44,090 nt of DNA, taken from Gammaproteobacteria bacterium. GTDB taxonomy: Bacteria; Pseudomonadota; Gammaproteobacteria; UBA6429; Thiohalophilaceae. The translations under genes and the position numbers were made by a program. This document shows positions 9,262 through 17,135 of this stretch, piece by piece. Position 1 is the first letter of the stretch. Every line of letters starts with the position of its first letter. The notes beneath the pieces are model-generated. The model did not search any database. It had not been told where the DNA came from and worked only from the letters and a program-made list of their open reading frames with translations. The stretch covers positions 1 to 44,090 of the forward strand of contig JAJRZT010000037.1 of assembly GCA_024275115.1 (NCBI GenBank). The letters run 5' to 3'.

Positions 9262-10029
9262 TTAAAAAATAATTTTAACAGCCGTGCCCGCATGCAGATT
9301 TTTTTCATTACTTGAAAATTCAACGACCAGAAGCAGTTGTTCTGCTGCATTCACATCAGCATATTCAATCGCAACAATTTTTGCTGAATAACTTTGCTTG
9401 TTGTTTACAACCCGTACAGTGTCACCAATATTAACCAATGCGCTTTGCGACTGGCTTAGGGCTGCACTTGCTAAATATTTTTCGCTGGATGCAAGAGTAA
9501 TCAAGGTATCATACGATTGCAGCTTAATAATGGCCTTACCCACTTCAACTGAACGGCGTAGAATAATGCTATCAAAGGGTGCCCGCAGGGATGCGTATTC
9601 CAGCTCAACCTGTGCTTTTACATATTTGGATTTCGCCAGTTCCAATTTTGATTTTGCAATAACTTCATTGTTCTTCGCCACCTGTAAATCATGATCAGAC
9701 AAAACAGTACGGTCATACAGTTCCTGCGCACGTGCCAGTTCACGCTTTGCTTCTTCATAACTTGCCTGAAGACCCGCCACATTTGCTTTTGCCTGACGCA
9801 AGTTTGCCCGAACAATGCGCTTATCCAGTTCAACAAGCACCTGGCCTTTTTTTACTTTTTGTCCGGTATTCACCCATACTTTACTTACAATACCTTCAAC
9901 AGGAATAGTTAAATCAACATGCTGCGCCCAGTCCACAACAGCCGTAAGTTCTTCTTTAGCATACGCCGGGTTCAGGATGAATAAAAATGCCAGACCAGTC
10001 AGGCCAAGACTATTTAAGAAATATCTCAC
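9262..10029 (-). CDS. Periplasmic adaptor (membrane fusion) protein of an efflux system
   Basis: A 255-residue HlyD/AcrA-like adaptor. It has a signal peptide (to about AYA, residue 24), a half lipoyl domain (VEGIVSKVWVNTGQKVKKGQ), a long coiled-coil hairpin (about 70-145) and the returning lipoyl strand (LRAPFDSIILRRSVEVGKAI) with a beta-barrel domain. Such proteins bridge an inner-membrane transporter and a TolC-type outer-membrane channel. The start is GTG at 10029, overlapping the TAG of the upstream TolC-like gene by one base. It is shorter than typical RND adaptors and lacks a C-terminal membrane-proximal domain. No inner-membrane pump gene is adjacent. Confidence 0.85.
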   Translation of the reverse strand: MRYFLNSLGLTGLAFLFILNPAYAKEELTAVVDWAQHVDLTIPVEGIVSKVWVNTGQKVKKGQVLVELDKRIVRANLRQAKANVAGLQASYEEAKRELARAQELYDRTVLSDHDLQVAKNNEVIAKSKLELAKSKYVKAQVELEYASLRAPFDSIILRRSVEVGKAIIKLQSYDTLITLASSEKYLASAALSQSQSALVNIGDTVRVVNNKQSYSAKIVAIEYADVNAAEQLLLVVEFSSNEKNLHAGTAVKIIF

Positions 10030-11366
10030 TATTTATTAACCTCGCTATTTTTCCCTGCTGCTTCTTTATCCTTTATAATTTCAGCCACTGATTGACCCAC
10101 TTCCATTTCCAGTTTTGTCAGCACTATAACCATATCGTATTGTGTTTTCAGGAAATCACGCTCTGCTTCAGATACCCTGACCATCGCATCACCCAGATCT
10201 GTTTTCACTTCCAGCTCATATAAGGCACGACTTCGGTCAAGATAAAGTTCACGATAATTTGTTAAGGCTCGCATTTGTTGCAGTTTGCCTTTTAATGCAT
10301 CAAATTCAAGCCACAAATCCAGAATAGATGTTTCAATTTTATTCTTCAAAAGTGCTACATCTGTTTTAATCTGGTGTACTGAATGAAGTGCTTTTGCGGT
10401 TTCCACATCGGTTTTATTGCCAGCAAAGATCGGAACACGTAAAACAATACCCAACTGGTACTCGTCACGGCTTCTTATATTGCGGGTATAGGCAAAGTTT
10501 GCAGCCTCCAGGCTAACAACTGGACTACCCGTTGTACCTGCCAACTGAACTTTGGCCTCTGCTGCATCCAGGTTTGACATTAAAATATTTAGCTTAAGAT
10601 TTTTCTGAAATGCAATTTTATTCAGCACCTCAACATCGGGTAATTTTATTTTAAGATCAGGCAATTTAGGTTTAGAAATTGTAGTCACAAGCTCACCAGA
10701 GCGCCCCATGGCCGTTGCCAGTTTTGCTCGCGTTAAACGCTGGTTATTTTGGCTTTTAATTCGCAGATAACGGGCTTGCTGATACGCCACATCTTTTTCC
10801 ATTACCTGAATATCCGACACTTGACCGACTTCAAGCTGGTCACGAAGCTTGTCCAGACTCACAAATTCTGTTGCCATTTCCTCGTTATAACGATAAAAAC
10901 GCATATCGGCCAGAATAACATTAAAGAATTTATCCATAATATCAAGCCTACGATCAAGAATCACACGGTGCCTGTTTAACTCCTCGGCTCTTATTCTAAA
11001 ATCTGCTGAACGTAATGCATGCTCATCTCGACCAAAGTCATATAAAGTTTTACTTAAGACAAAACCAGCACGGTGATCACCCTTCCCCTGGTTTTCAGCC
11101 AACGATGAAGGCTGAACATAGCCTAGCCGACCTTCCAGATAAATATCCAGATCAGTTTCTATTTCAACTTCGCGCCTGAGTGTTTTTTCTTTTTGAACCC
11201 TCAGGTCAGCATTTACTAATAATGCATGCGGCTCATATGAAAAACCTAAAGCGTCATTAAGTGTCAACGGATCGGGAATGAGCTTAAGCTGTTTCACCTC
11301 ACCGGCATGAGCTATCGAAAAGCTAACCAGACCCCACAGTAAAAATTTAAACAGTAAACTCATCAA
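10029..11366 (-). CDS. TolC-family outer membrane channel protein
   Basis: A 445-residue protein with a signal peptide (hydrophobic to SIAHA, about residue 22) and the repeated long alpha-helical segments of the outer-membrane efflux protein family. Heptad-like stretches occur at roughly 120-230 and 320-430, with a short strand-rich part between. The family forms trimers crossing the outer membrane and periplasm, working with an adaptor and an inner-membrane pump. The adaptor gene overlaps its stop codon. The thioredoxin-like gene lies 11 bases upstream, so the four genes from 11941 down to 8992 probably form one operon. Confidence 0.85.
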   Translation of the reverse strand: MMSLLFKFLLWGLVSFSIAHAGEVKQLKLIPDPLTLNDALGFSYEPHALLVNADLRVQKEKTLRREVEIETDLDIYLEGRLGYVQPSSLAENQGKGDHRAGFVLSKTLYDFGRDEHALRSADFRIRAEELNRHRVILDRRLDIMDKFFNVILADMRFYRYNEEMATEFVSLDKLRDQLEVGQVSDIQVMEKDVAYQQARYLRIKSQNNQRLTRAKLATAMGRSGELVTTISKPKLPDLKIKLPDVEVLNKIAFQKNLKLNILMSNLDAAEAKVQLAGTTGSPVVSLEAANFAYTRNIRSRDEYQLGIVLRVPIFAGNKTDVETAKALHSVHQIKTDVALLKNKIETSILDLWLEFDALKGKLQQMRALTNYRELYLDRSRALYELEVKTDLGDAMVRVSEAERDFLKTQYDMVIVLTKLEMEVGQSVAEIIKDKEAAGKNSEVNK

Positions 11367-11377
11367 TTATTACAACA

Positions 11378-11941
11378 TTATCTGGGCTTATTACGTTGAC
11401 TGCGTTTATAACGGGTAAATGACATTTTATTGTAAATCTTATTCTTGACAAATTCCCCCATTAATAAAAATTCGTCAACACCGGATGGCTTCCCTGTATA
11501 GCGAAAAACCCGCCTCCCGTCTAAATCAAAAAAGGCAAGAACCGGTGTAGCCCTTACACGGTGTTCTTTAAAAGCAAAGTCTTTCTGACGCATGCTATTA
11601 CCTTGCATATTTTTAATTTCCAGATCACCTTCAATATCCATCGGAAAGTTTAAAAAGTTTGTTCTGAAATATTCCTGCACAATTTTTTGATTCAGTATGT
11701 TCTTTTTCACATAATGGCAGAATGGACATTCATCCTGTTCAAAAAAAATAAAAATACCGTGCTTCCCCTGTTCTTTAGCTGTCGTAAGTTCTTCCTGCAA
11801 GTCACCCCAGCTTTCATTAAAAAAGAATTTATAAGGATCACGCGGTACCGATTCATTGCTATCACTTGTCGCATAGGCCAAACTCGCTAACCCGGTAAGC
11901 CAGACGCAAAAGATGCCTGTAAGTAATTGGCGCTTTTTCAT
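11378..11941 (-). CDS. Periplasmic thioredoxin-fold protein (SoxW/DsbE-like)
   Basis: A 187-residue protein with a signal peptide (cleavage near AYA, residue 24) and a thioredoxin fold. The redox motif is CPFC (Cys72-Cys75) in EQDECPFCHYVKK, and the cis-proline is Pro133 in RATPVLAFFD. It is therefore a periplasmic thiol-disulfide reductase or isomerase. SoxW-like proteins have this form, but no sox genes are in the window, so that name is not justified. It is the first gene of the block leading to the TolC-like and adaptor genes. A basic C-terminal tail (RYKRSQRNKPR) is unusual. Confidence 0.8.
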   Translation of the reverse strand: MKKRQLLTGIFCVWLTGLASLAYATSDSNESVPRDPYKFFFNESWGDLQEELTTAKEQGKHGIFIFFEQDECPFCHYVKKNILNQKIVQEYFRTNFLNFPMDIEGDLEIKNMQGNSMRQKDFAFKEHRVRATPVLAFFDLDGRRVFRYTGKPSGVDEFLLMGEFVKNKIYNKMSFTRYKRSQRNKPR

Positions 11942-11991
11942 GACATGCCTCTAACAGTTATTTTAGATATAAATTAAAAACTAATAAGGCT

Positions 11992-12000
11992 ATTATACCA
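11992..12000 (-). promoter_or_regulatory. Extended -10 promoter for the thioredoxin-like/tolC-like operon
   Basis: The minus strand reads TGGTATAAT, an extended -10 element with perfect TATAAT, about 50 bases before the ATG at 11941. No good -35 hexamer is seen, as is common with extended -10 promoters. Confidence 0.5.
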
Positions 12001-12152
12001 GAGATTAAAAGAATCTATACGAGGTTTGCGTCGATGGCAAATATTCCCTTTCAATTATTTATCTGGAAATAATATCTTCTCAATATTGCTGGCTCACAGC
12101 CACTCTTATCTTTTCTAATGACTTTTTATAGACCATCAAGCTCTCTGTTTGT

Positions 12153-13019
12153 TCAGTTAGTTACTTCAACATTTTTATTGATACTAAAGTTATACGTTAA
12201 AACGGCACCGCTTAACACGATAAGCCATGAAATATAAATCCAGATACAGAACAAAGGTAATACAGCAAAGGCACCATAAATTAAGTCATAGGTTGGGAAA
12301 TGATGAATATACGTCAAAAATAGAAACTTTGCCCATTCAAATAAAATAGCCGATATAAGCCCGCCTGCAAGGGCATATTTTAATTTAACACTCGTATTCG
12401 GCACCCACTTGTAAATAATAGTAAAAGCAACCCAGGTAACAAACAAAGGGCTTAAATTAATAATGATTAAGTCCCATACACCCTGCGGAAGAACATTACC
12501 CAGTGATACTAATGATAAAAAATAAGCACTCACGGATAAGCTCACCCCCACCAGAACAGGTAAAGTCATTAAAGCCATAAAATAAAAAAGTAATTTAAGA
12601 AATGTACGTTTACCGCGTTTAATATTCCATATTCGGTTAATGGTTTCATCCACGGTATTTAATGCAAAAAATGTCGTTATTAATAATGCAACCAATCCTA
12701 GAGTACGTAATTCTGAGGCCTGCTGTGCCAGTATTAATAATTTAGTCTGCAAGTCTTCCCCTGCGCTCGGTGAGAAAAAAGCAAGTAACTTATTCTGAAT
12801 AATAATTTGATTTCCGGGATCACTAACCAGCTGGCTCACCGAAAAAAATAGCAGCGCAATAATAGGGACAATGCTCAGGATCGTAGTGAATGAGAGAGCC
12901 GCAGCAGACTTAAAACAGTCATGCGATACAAAATGCTTGACCGTTTGTGTTGTAAACTGGCTGGATAAACAATATATTCTTTTAAGATCTATCATCGCCT
13001 GCTTCGCAACTATCCACAA
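12153..13019 (-). CDS. YihY/BrkB-family inner membrane protein
   Basis: A 288-residue polytopic membrane protein of the YihY (formerly ribonuclease BN-like) family, with about six hydrophobic segments. Family hallmarks include the early SAAALSFTTILSIVPIIAL stretch, the ETINRIWNIKRGK region, and the C-terminal YGAFAVLPLFCIWIYISW block. The function is not settled; envelope or lipid transport roles have been proposed for relatives. The outermost start is TTG at 13019; an ATG at 12995 (MIDLKRIYC) gives 280 residues and looks equally plausible. A terminator precedes it, so it is probably transcribed separately from the LysM gene. Confidence 0.88.
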   Translation of the reverse strand: MWIVAKQAMIDLKRIYCLSSQFTTQTVKHFVSHDCFKSAAALSFTTILSIVPIIALLFFSVSQLVSDPGNQIIIQNKLLAFFSPSAGEDLQTKLLILAQQASELRTLGLVALLITTFFALNTVDETINRIWNIKRGKRTFLKLLFYFMALMTLPVLVGVSLSVSAYFLSLVSLGNVLPQGVWDLIIINLSPLFVTWVAFTIIYKWVPNTSVKLKYALAGGLISAILFEWAKFLFLTYIHHFPTYDLIYGAFAVLPLFCIWIYISWLIVLSGAVLTYNFSINKNVEVTN

Positions 13020-13032
13020 ATCGTATTTATAA

Positions 13033-13057
13033 AAAAAGGCTCCAGAGGAGCCTTTTT
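13033..13057 (-). terminator. Rho-independent terminator after the LysM lipoprotein gene
   Basis: An 11-base perfect inverted repeat (AAAAAGGCTCC, AGA loop, GGAGCCTTTTT) lies between the LysM gene stop and the YihY-family start. It has a T-run on both strands. In this context it ends minus-strand transcription from 13079. Confidence 0.85.
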
Positions 13058-13078
13058 AATACTTGATAATAAATAACC

Positions 13079-13732
13079 TTATCTTGAAAGGTAATCTGTA
13101 TCTGAACTTTCAACAACACCTATTGACCAGCTACCACGTGTTTTAGCATGGTTCACAGCCGCATCAATCTCACTTGCGGATGCGCCCTGATCAATGCTCA
13201 GATTTTGCCCTGGGTAGATTAAATCTGCATCTTTAATCTGATCTTTGTTTGCTTTATAGATAAGAGGCCACTGATATGGGTTGGAATAAACTTCGGCCTT
13301 AGCTGAAATGTCCCATAAGTTATCACCACTTACAACCTGATAGTCACCGGCACTGTTTCTGGCTTCACTGGCAGCAGCACTGCTTCTGGCTTCATCGGCC
13401 GCAATTATGCCGTTTGCGCGTAAACGATCCAGTTCTGAATATTTTTGCGCAACGGCATCTTCTGCTTGCCTTTTCGCTTTGTTTGCCAGTTTAATCGCTT
13501 TAGCATCGTCACCCGCTTTTAAGGCCTTTTTTGCTTTCTTGATAATTTTACCGGTATCACGCCAGGCATACATTTCATCCAGCGCAATTTTATAGGCTTT
13601 TTCAGCAGCAGCAATCGCTGAGGCCGCATTACCTTGTGGTTTATCTTCTTCTGTTGTACCGGCGCAACCGATAACCAGACCCGATATTACGACCATTAAA
13701 GCTAAAAGTTTTAGCCGTTGAGCTATTTTCAT
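13079..13732 (-). CDS. LysM-domain lipoprotein
   Basis: A 217-residue lipoprotein with lipobox LVIGC (Cys23). A helical Ala/Lys-rich region follows (about 35-115), and then a LysM peptidoglycan-binding domain (YQVVSGDNLWDISAK to YPGQNLSI, about 130-182). The helical part resembles the DUF4398-type repeats of the next gene upstream, with similar AxxxAxKAKR patterning, so both may belong to one envelope function. Probably anchored in the outer membrane facing the wall. A promoter with TTGACC and TAGGTT is proposed just upstream. Confidence 0.87.
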   Translation of the reverse strand: MKIAQRLKLLALMVVISGLVIGCAGTTEEDKPQGNAASAIAAAEKAYKIALDEMYAWRDTGKIIKKAKKALKAGDDAKAIKLANKAKRQAEDAVAQKYSELDRLRANGIIAADEARSSAAASEARNSAGDYQVVSGDNLWDISAKAEVYSNPYQWPLIYKANKDQIKDADLIYPGQNLSIDQGASASEIDAAVNHAKTRGSWSIGVVESSDTDYLSR

Positions 13733-13777
13733 GATGTCTCACTCCGATTTGGAATACTTAAAATTATGATGATTAAG

Positions 13778-13806
13778 AACCTACCATCGACTCAACATCA
13801 GGTCAA
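13778..13806 (-). promoter_or_regulatory. Candidate sigma-70 promoter for the LysM lipoprotein gene
   Basis: The minus strand carries TTGACC (13801-13806) and TAGGTT (13778-13783) spaced by 17 bases. The -35 is good and the -10 weak. The site lies about 45 bases before the ATG at 13732. Confidence 0.4.
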
Positions 13807-13884
13807 GAAGACAGATCAAATAACCTAAATACAAGCATGCGCTAATATACTGTGAAGCGTTAATCGCACTTAGTACAAAACACG

Positions 13885-14196
13885 TTATTTGGTGATCGAG
13901 ACTTGCCTGGCTTTGATTGCGATTGTGTGCGCTTTAATGGCTAAATTTCTGGCTTGCGTGTATTCACCTGCATCAATCTTTTCAGAAGCCTGTTCCAGCA
14001 ACCGTTTTGCCTCTAAAAACCGTTTAGAATCATAGACTTCAGCACCTGCGGTTTTTGCCGCTTCCAGGCTCTGACGAGCATTACTCATTTCCTGAACAGG
14101 TGGCAATAGCGCGCAGCCACTTACAACCAGCACAAACAGTAAACTGCTGGACAATAAAAACCGCTTAAAGAAAAATTTTTGCTCTGCACCGATCAT
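13885..14196 (-). CDS. DUF4398-type small lipoprotein
   Basis: A 103-residue lipoprotein. The N-terminal basic/hydrophobic segment ends at a VVSGC lipobox (Cys28), then comes a helical region with the DUF4398 character (ARQSLEAAKTAGAEVYDSKRFLEAKRLLEQA). This family of tetratricopeptide-like helical lipoproteins often lies beside OmpA- or LysM-like proteins. It is followed by the LysM lipoprotein gene after 152 bases on the same strand. Function unknown; an envelope scaffold role is inference. Confidence 0.8.
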   Translation of the reverse strand: MIGAEQKFFFKRFLLSSSLLFVLVVSGCALLPPVQEMSNARQSLEAAKTAGAEVYDSKRFLEAKRLLEQASEKIDAGEYTQARNLAIKAHTIAIKARQVSITK

Positions 14197-14368
14197 ATAT
14201 TACACATACACCTTTGTTGAGGACGCTATCTACATCTATACAATTGAAGTAGAATATTATAAAAAAATAACACTCGATCCTGAGCCTGTCAAGGTACGGC
14301 TAAAATCAGTAAAATTACCCGAATCCACATACGAATTCACATAAAAAACATTTGCACAGGAAAACACC

Positions 14369-14716
14369 ATGACCGCCAAAATCTACTACAATCCGCAGTG
14401 CTCAAAATGCCGCGAAACGCTTAAAATTTTAGAAGAACAAGGTGTCGATACAGAAATAACCGAGTACCTGAAAACACCACCGGATGCCGAAACCTTAAAA
14501 ACAATTCTAGCCACATTGAATATGCAACCACGCCAGTTAATGCGCAAACATGAAAGCGAGTATAAAGATAATAATCTGGATAATCCCGAACTCAGTGATG
14601 AACAACTTATTCAGGCAATGATTGATTTCCCTAAAATAATGGAACGTCCTATTGTGATTACCAATGGCAAAATCGCCATCGGTCGTCCACCCGTTAATGT
14701 GCTGGATATTATTTAA
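14369..14716 (+). CDS. arsC: ArsC-family (glutaredoxin-dependent) arsenate reductase-like protein
   Basis: A 115-residue ArsC/Spx-fold protein. The catalytic Cys11 lies in YYNPQCSKCRETLKIL, and later conserved blocks include the MRKHESEYKDNNLDNPELSD region and FPKIMERPIVITNGKIAIGRPP, which carries the arginines that bind the oxyanion in the family. No other arsenic gene is nearby. In this widespread arsC-wrbA-DUF2069 arrangement the protein may be a general redox enzyme rather than an arsenic resistance protein. A second Cys (Cys14) close to the catalytic one is a common variant. Confidence 0.88.
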   Translation: MTAKIYYNPQCSKCRETLKILEEQGVDTEITEYLKTPPDAETLKTILATLNMQPRQLMRKHESEYKDNNLDNPELSDEQLIQAMIDFPKIMERPIVITNGKIAIGRPPVNVLDII

Positions 14717-14718
14717 AA

Positions 14719-15339
14719 ATGACGACCAACAACCCCCCTGAAATCTTAATTCTGTTTGACTCTAAGCATGGCGCAACCGCCGAACTTGCCAGTTTGATTA
14801 GTCGTGGTGTTGAAAGCATTAACGGAATGCAGGCGCGCATTCGAACAGTTGCACCAGTATCAACCGTCATTGAAGTAAGTCAGGATGAGATTCCAGAACA
14901 GGGTCCGCTATACGCTACACTGGAAGATTTAAAAGAGTGCGCCGGTGTGATTATTGGCAGCCCGTCTTACTTTGGCAACATGAGCGCGTCGCTCAAATAT
15001 TTTATTGACAGCACCACACCCGTCTGGCTCTCTGGCGCACTTATTAATAAACCTGCGGCGGTATTTACATCCAGCTCCAGTTACCATGGTGGCCAGGAAT
15101 CGGTGTTACTCAGTATGATGCAACCGTTACTCCATCACGGTATGTTACTAGTGGGTATTCCTTATTCCGAAACTGAGCTTAACACCACCACCACTGGCGG
15201 CACACCTTATGGAGCCAGCCATATTACCGGCTTGAATCACGATCTGCCTTTTAGTGACGATGAAAAAATACTGGCCAAAGCACTGGGTAAACGTGTTGCG
15301 AAAGTGGCACTCGCACAACTTAACGCCAAACTTATTTAA
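14719..15339 (+). CDS. wrbA: WrbA-like flavodoxin-fold NAD(P)H:quinone oxidoreductase
   Basis: A 206-residue flavodoxin-like FMN protein. The phosphate-binding loop is FDSKHGATAELA near the N-terminus, and flavin-contacting loops follow as GSPSYFGNMSASLKYF and TSSSSYHGGQE, both typical of WrbA. The family reduces quinones by two electrons and limits radical formation. Only two bases separate it from arsC, so the two are co-transcribed. The assignment to WrbA proper rather than a close relative is fairly, not fully, certain. Confidence 0.87.
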   Translation: MTTNNPPEILILFDSKHGATAELASLISRGVESINGMQARIRTVAPVSTVIEVSQDEIPEQGPLYATLEDLKECAGVIIGSPSYFGNMSASLKYFIDSTTPVWLSGALINKPAAVFTSSSSYHGGQESVLLSMMQPLLHHGMLLVGIPYSETELNTTTTGGTPYGASHITGLNHDLPFSDDEKILAKALGKRVAKVALAQLNAKLI

Positions 15340-15353
15340 ATTTAAAATACACT

Positions 15354-15746
15354 ATGACAAATATGAAAACAAAAGCTGACTTTTACTACTTTATGACGTT
15401 AACCGGCTACTTCGGTTTATTAATACTGCTTGCAAGCTGGATTATTTATTTTCACCCACCTACAAATTCACCTGTCTCTTTCACTTTGTTATTTGCCTTA
15501 ACACCTTTATTAATTGCGCTGCGAGGTTTACTTCACGGTAAACGCTATACCTATGCCTGGAGCAGCATGCTAATACTTTTTTATTTTATGCACGGTGTGG
15601 TTGAAGCATGGGCCAATGAAAATCAAACCGTAAAAATACTCGCCATGTTCGAAGTTGCTTTTAGCGTCGTATTTTTTATTGGCTCGATACTGTATGTAAA
15701 ATATAAGTCGAGAGAATTGGGGCAAAAACTGGAACCGGAAGACTAA
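15354..15746 (+). CDS. DUF2069 inner membrane protein
   Basis: A 130-residue protein with four hydrophobic segments. The family hallmark ALRGLLHGKRYTYAWSSMLILFYFMHGVVEAW lies in the middle. DUF2069 proteins are found mainly in gammaproteobacteria, often directly after wrbA, as here (14 bases). The biochemical function is unknown. The start at 15354 is ATG; the second Met four codons later is equally possible. Confidence 0.85.
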   Translation: MTNMKTKADFYYFMTLTGYFGLLILLASWIIYFHPPTNSPVSFTLLFALTPLLIALRGLLHGKRYTYAWSSMLILFYFMHGVVEAWANENQTVKILAMFEVAFSVVFFIGSILYVKYKSRELGQKLEPED

Positions 15747-15774
15747 ATTTCTAGCAGATTAAATACCCGCAAGG

Positions 15775-16194
15775 TTAAATTCCTGGTGGATATTCAGCAA
15801 ACACCGGCAGTTCTTTATCGTCACACGACCATGCTACCCGTGAATCCCAGAATATTCTTGCCTGTGGCTTCATTTCAGGCACCATATCCAGTGAACCTGC
15901 TGCGATAAGTACCGCTTTTAATTCAGGTACAACACGCGGCATGGGGCTACCACAGTCTTTGCAAAAACAATTATAAAAACGTTCAGCTTGCGGTACTTTG
16001 TAACGACCTAACAGTTCTTCACCACTAAGCCATTCAATTTCCGCTTCAGCTTTAATCATAATATTGGTTGCATGACCGGTACCGGTTGATTTACGGCAAC
16101 GTTCGCAATGGCAATGATAAAAGCGCATTGCATCACCCACTAGCTTGTAGGTTACCTTTTTACATAAACAACTTCCGGTAAATGTTTCTGGCAT
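15775..16194 (-). CDS. GFA/CENP-V-family zinc protein
   Basis: A 139-residue protein of the glutathione-dependent formaldehyde-activating (GFA) fold. Its zinc ligands are Cys9 and Cys11 (GSCLCKKV), then CHCERCRKSTG, then FCKDCGSPM. The family contains glutathione-hydroxymethyl transferases and many uncharacterised members, so formaldehyde handling is only a possibility. A strong ribosome site (AAGGAG, 7 bases from ATG) fixes the start. It stands alone, with the nested palindromic repeat region immediately upstream. Confidence 0.85.
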   Translation of the reverse strand: MPETFTGSCLCKKVTYKLVGDAMRFYHCHCERCRKSTGTGHATNIMIKAEAEIEWLSGEELLGRYKVPQAERFYNCFCKDCGSPMPRVVPELKAVLIAAGSLDMVPEMKPQARIFWDSRVAWSCDDKELPVFAEYPPGI

Positions 16195-16210
16195 TATAAT
16201 CTCCTTAGTT

Positions 16211-16325
16211 AGTGCGCGTCTTTTTTAGTGGCCGTTATTACTATCTTACGGCCACTTATGATGTCTTTTTTAGTGGCCGTTATTACTATCTTACGGCCAC
16301 TTATGATGTCTTCTGTACGCGCACT
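16211..16325. repeat. Nested palindrome enclosing the tandem AGTGGCCGT repeats
   Basis: AGTGCGCGT at 16211-16219 is the exact reverse complement of ACGCGCACT at 16317-16325, and these arms enclose both tandem copies. The right arm is followed by TTATG, as in the inner copies, so the outer arms look like a diverged member of the same family (AGTGNNCGT with ACGNNCACT). Confidence 0.6.
16218..16307 (+). repeat. Two tandem 45-base copies of the AGTGGCYGT palindromic repeat
   Basis: Two identical 45-base units start at 16218 and 16263, and a few bases of a third begin at 16308. Each unit contains a run of six T, then the perfect inverted repeat AGTGGCCGT and ACGGCCACT around a 12-base loop, then TTATGAT. 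The stem and flanks match copy A at 1725-1758 except for C in place of T. The reading frame crossing it is an artefact of the 45-base (15-codon) period. Confidence 0.85.
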
Positions 16326-16330
16326 TATGC

Positions 16331-16380
16331 CTGAGTTTGCGCTAGCAAACGCGGCTACACAAATCTGAATTTGCGCTAGC
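16331..16380. repeat. Short direct repeats with a palindrome, upstream of the tandem repeat
   Basis: A 16-base direct repeat with one mismatch (CTGAGTTTGCGCTAGC at 16331, CTGAATTTGCGCTAGC at 16365) includes the palindrome GTTTGCGCTAGCAAAC at 16335-16350. It lies between the tandem repeat and the hda stop codon. The role is unknown. Confidence 0.55.
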
Positions 16381-16421
16381 CTATTACGCAAACAACCTAA
16401 ACTAATTATACAGCGTATAAA

Positions 16422-17099
16422 CTACAACAATTCCCGTACAAAAGGCACTGTTAACTTTCGCTTTGCAACCAATGATGCATTGTCGAGTTTATCGAGCAAC
16501 TCAAACAAACTTTGCATATCACGCGAGGCATGGTTTAATAAATAATCCACCACGTTGTCGTCCAGTTCAAGCCCCCTGTTTTTTGCCCGCTGTTGTAAGG
16601 CTATTTTCTTTTCATCATCCTTCAATGCTTTTAAATGATAGACCGGCCCCCAGCACATACGCGATGCCAGATCCGCAAGTTTAAAGTCTAAGCCAGTGGG
16701 TGACTTTTCTGCCGCAACCACTAAACGCGTGTCGGCATCACGCAGCCGGTTGTATAAATTAAATAAGGCTTCTTCCCACATTGAGTTACCGACAGCAAAT
16801 TCAATATTGTCCAAACAAACTAAATCCATTGATTCAAGATTCTCAAATACATCGGGCGATAACGCCATATTGTCCATTGGCAAATAAACAATCTTCATAT
16901 TCGTTTTTGAATATGCATAACAGAGCGACTGCAATAAATGTGTTTTACCACAACCACTGCCACCCCATAAAAACACATACTGCTCCATTGTGTTCTTTAT
17001 CGAATACACGGCCGTTGCATTTTGGCCGACAACATAATTATCAAAGCGGGCATTATCCATTAGCTGAATGCTTAATGGCATTTGTTGTGGTGCATTCAT
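16422..17099 (-). CDS. hda: DnaA regulatory inactivator Hda
   Basis: AAA+ DnaA-homologue that, bound to the DNA-loaded sliding clamp, triggers hydrolysis of ATP on DnaA and limits re-initiation of replication. At 225 residues it has the expected N-terminal clamp-binding motif (QMPLSIQL, residues 6-13), Walker A GGSGCGKT (46-53), Walker B VCLDNIE, and the sensor regions of domain III. It lacks the DNA-binding domain IV of DnaA. Its gene follows the permease gene after 36 bases, the frequent perM-hda arrangement in gammaproteobacteria. Confidence 0.95.
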   Translation of the reverse strand: MNAPQQMPLSIQLMDNARFDNYVVGQNATAVYSIKNTMEQYVFLWGGSGCGKTHLLQSLCYAYSKTNMKIVYLPMDNMALSPDVFENLESMDLVCLDNIEFAVGNSMWEEALFNLYNRLRDADTRLVVAAEKSPTGLDFKLADLASRMCWGPVYHLKALKDDEKKIALQQRAKNRGLELDDNVVDYLLNHASRDMQSLFELLDKLDNASLVAKRKLTVPFVRELL

Positions 17100-17135
17100 T
17101 TATTTACAACCGTTTAAAAAAGAAAGACAAGAATA

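Noticed and set aside
11378-11941. Naming the thioredoxin-like gene soxW
   Set aside because: Only the general fold and the CPFC motif support it. No sox genes are in the window.
12085-12110. A fourth copy of the AGTGGCYGT repeat (ACAGCCACT half-site present)
   Set aside because: Only one arm matches. The other half pairs differently (GGCT/AGCC) and the TTATGAT tail is not exact.
16218-16312. A possible CRISPR array in the tandem repeats
   Set aside because: There are only two identical units with no variable spacers, and no cas genes are present.
16209-16391. A 60-codon minus-strand reading frame with a repeated 15-residue unit
   Set aside because: It only translates the 45-base tandem palindromic repeat. 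It has no ribosome site and no sequence character beyond the repeat.
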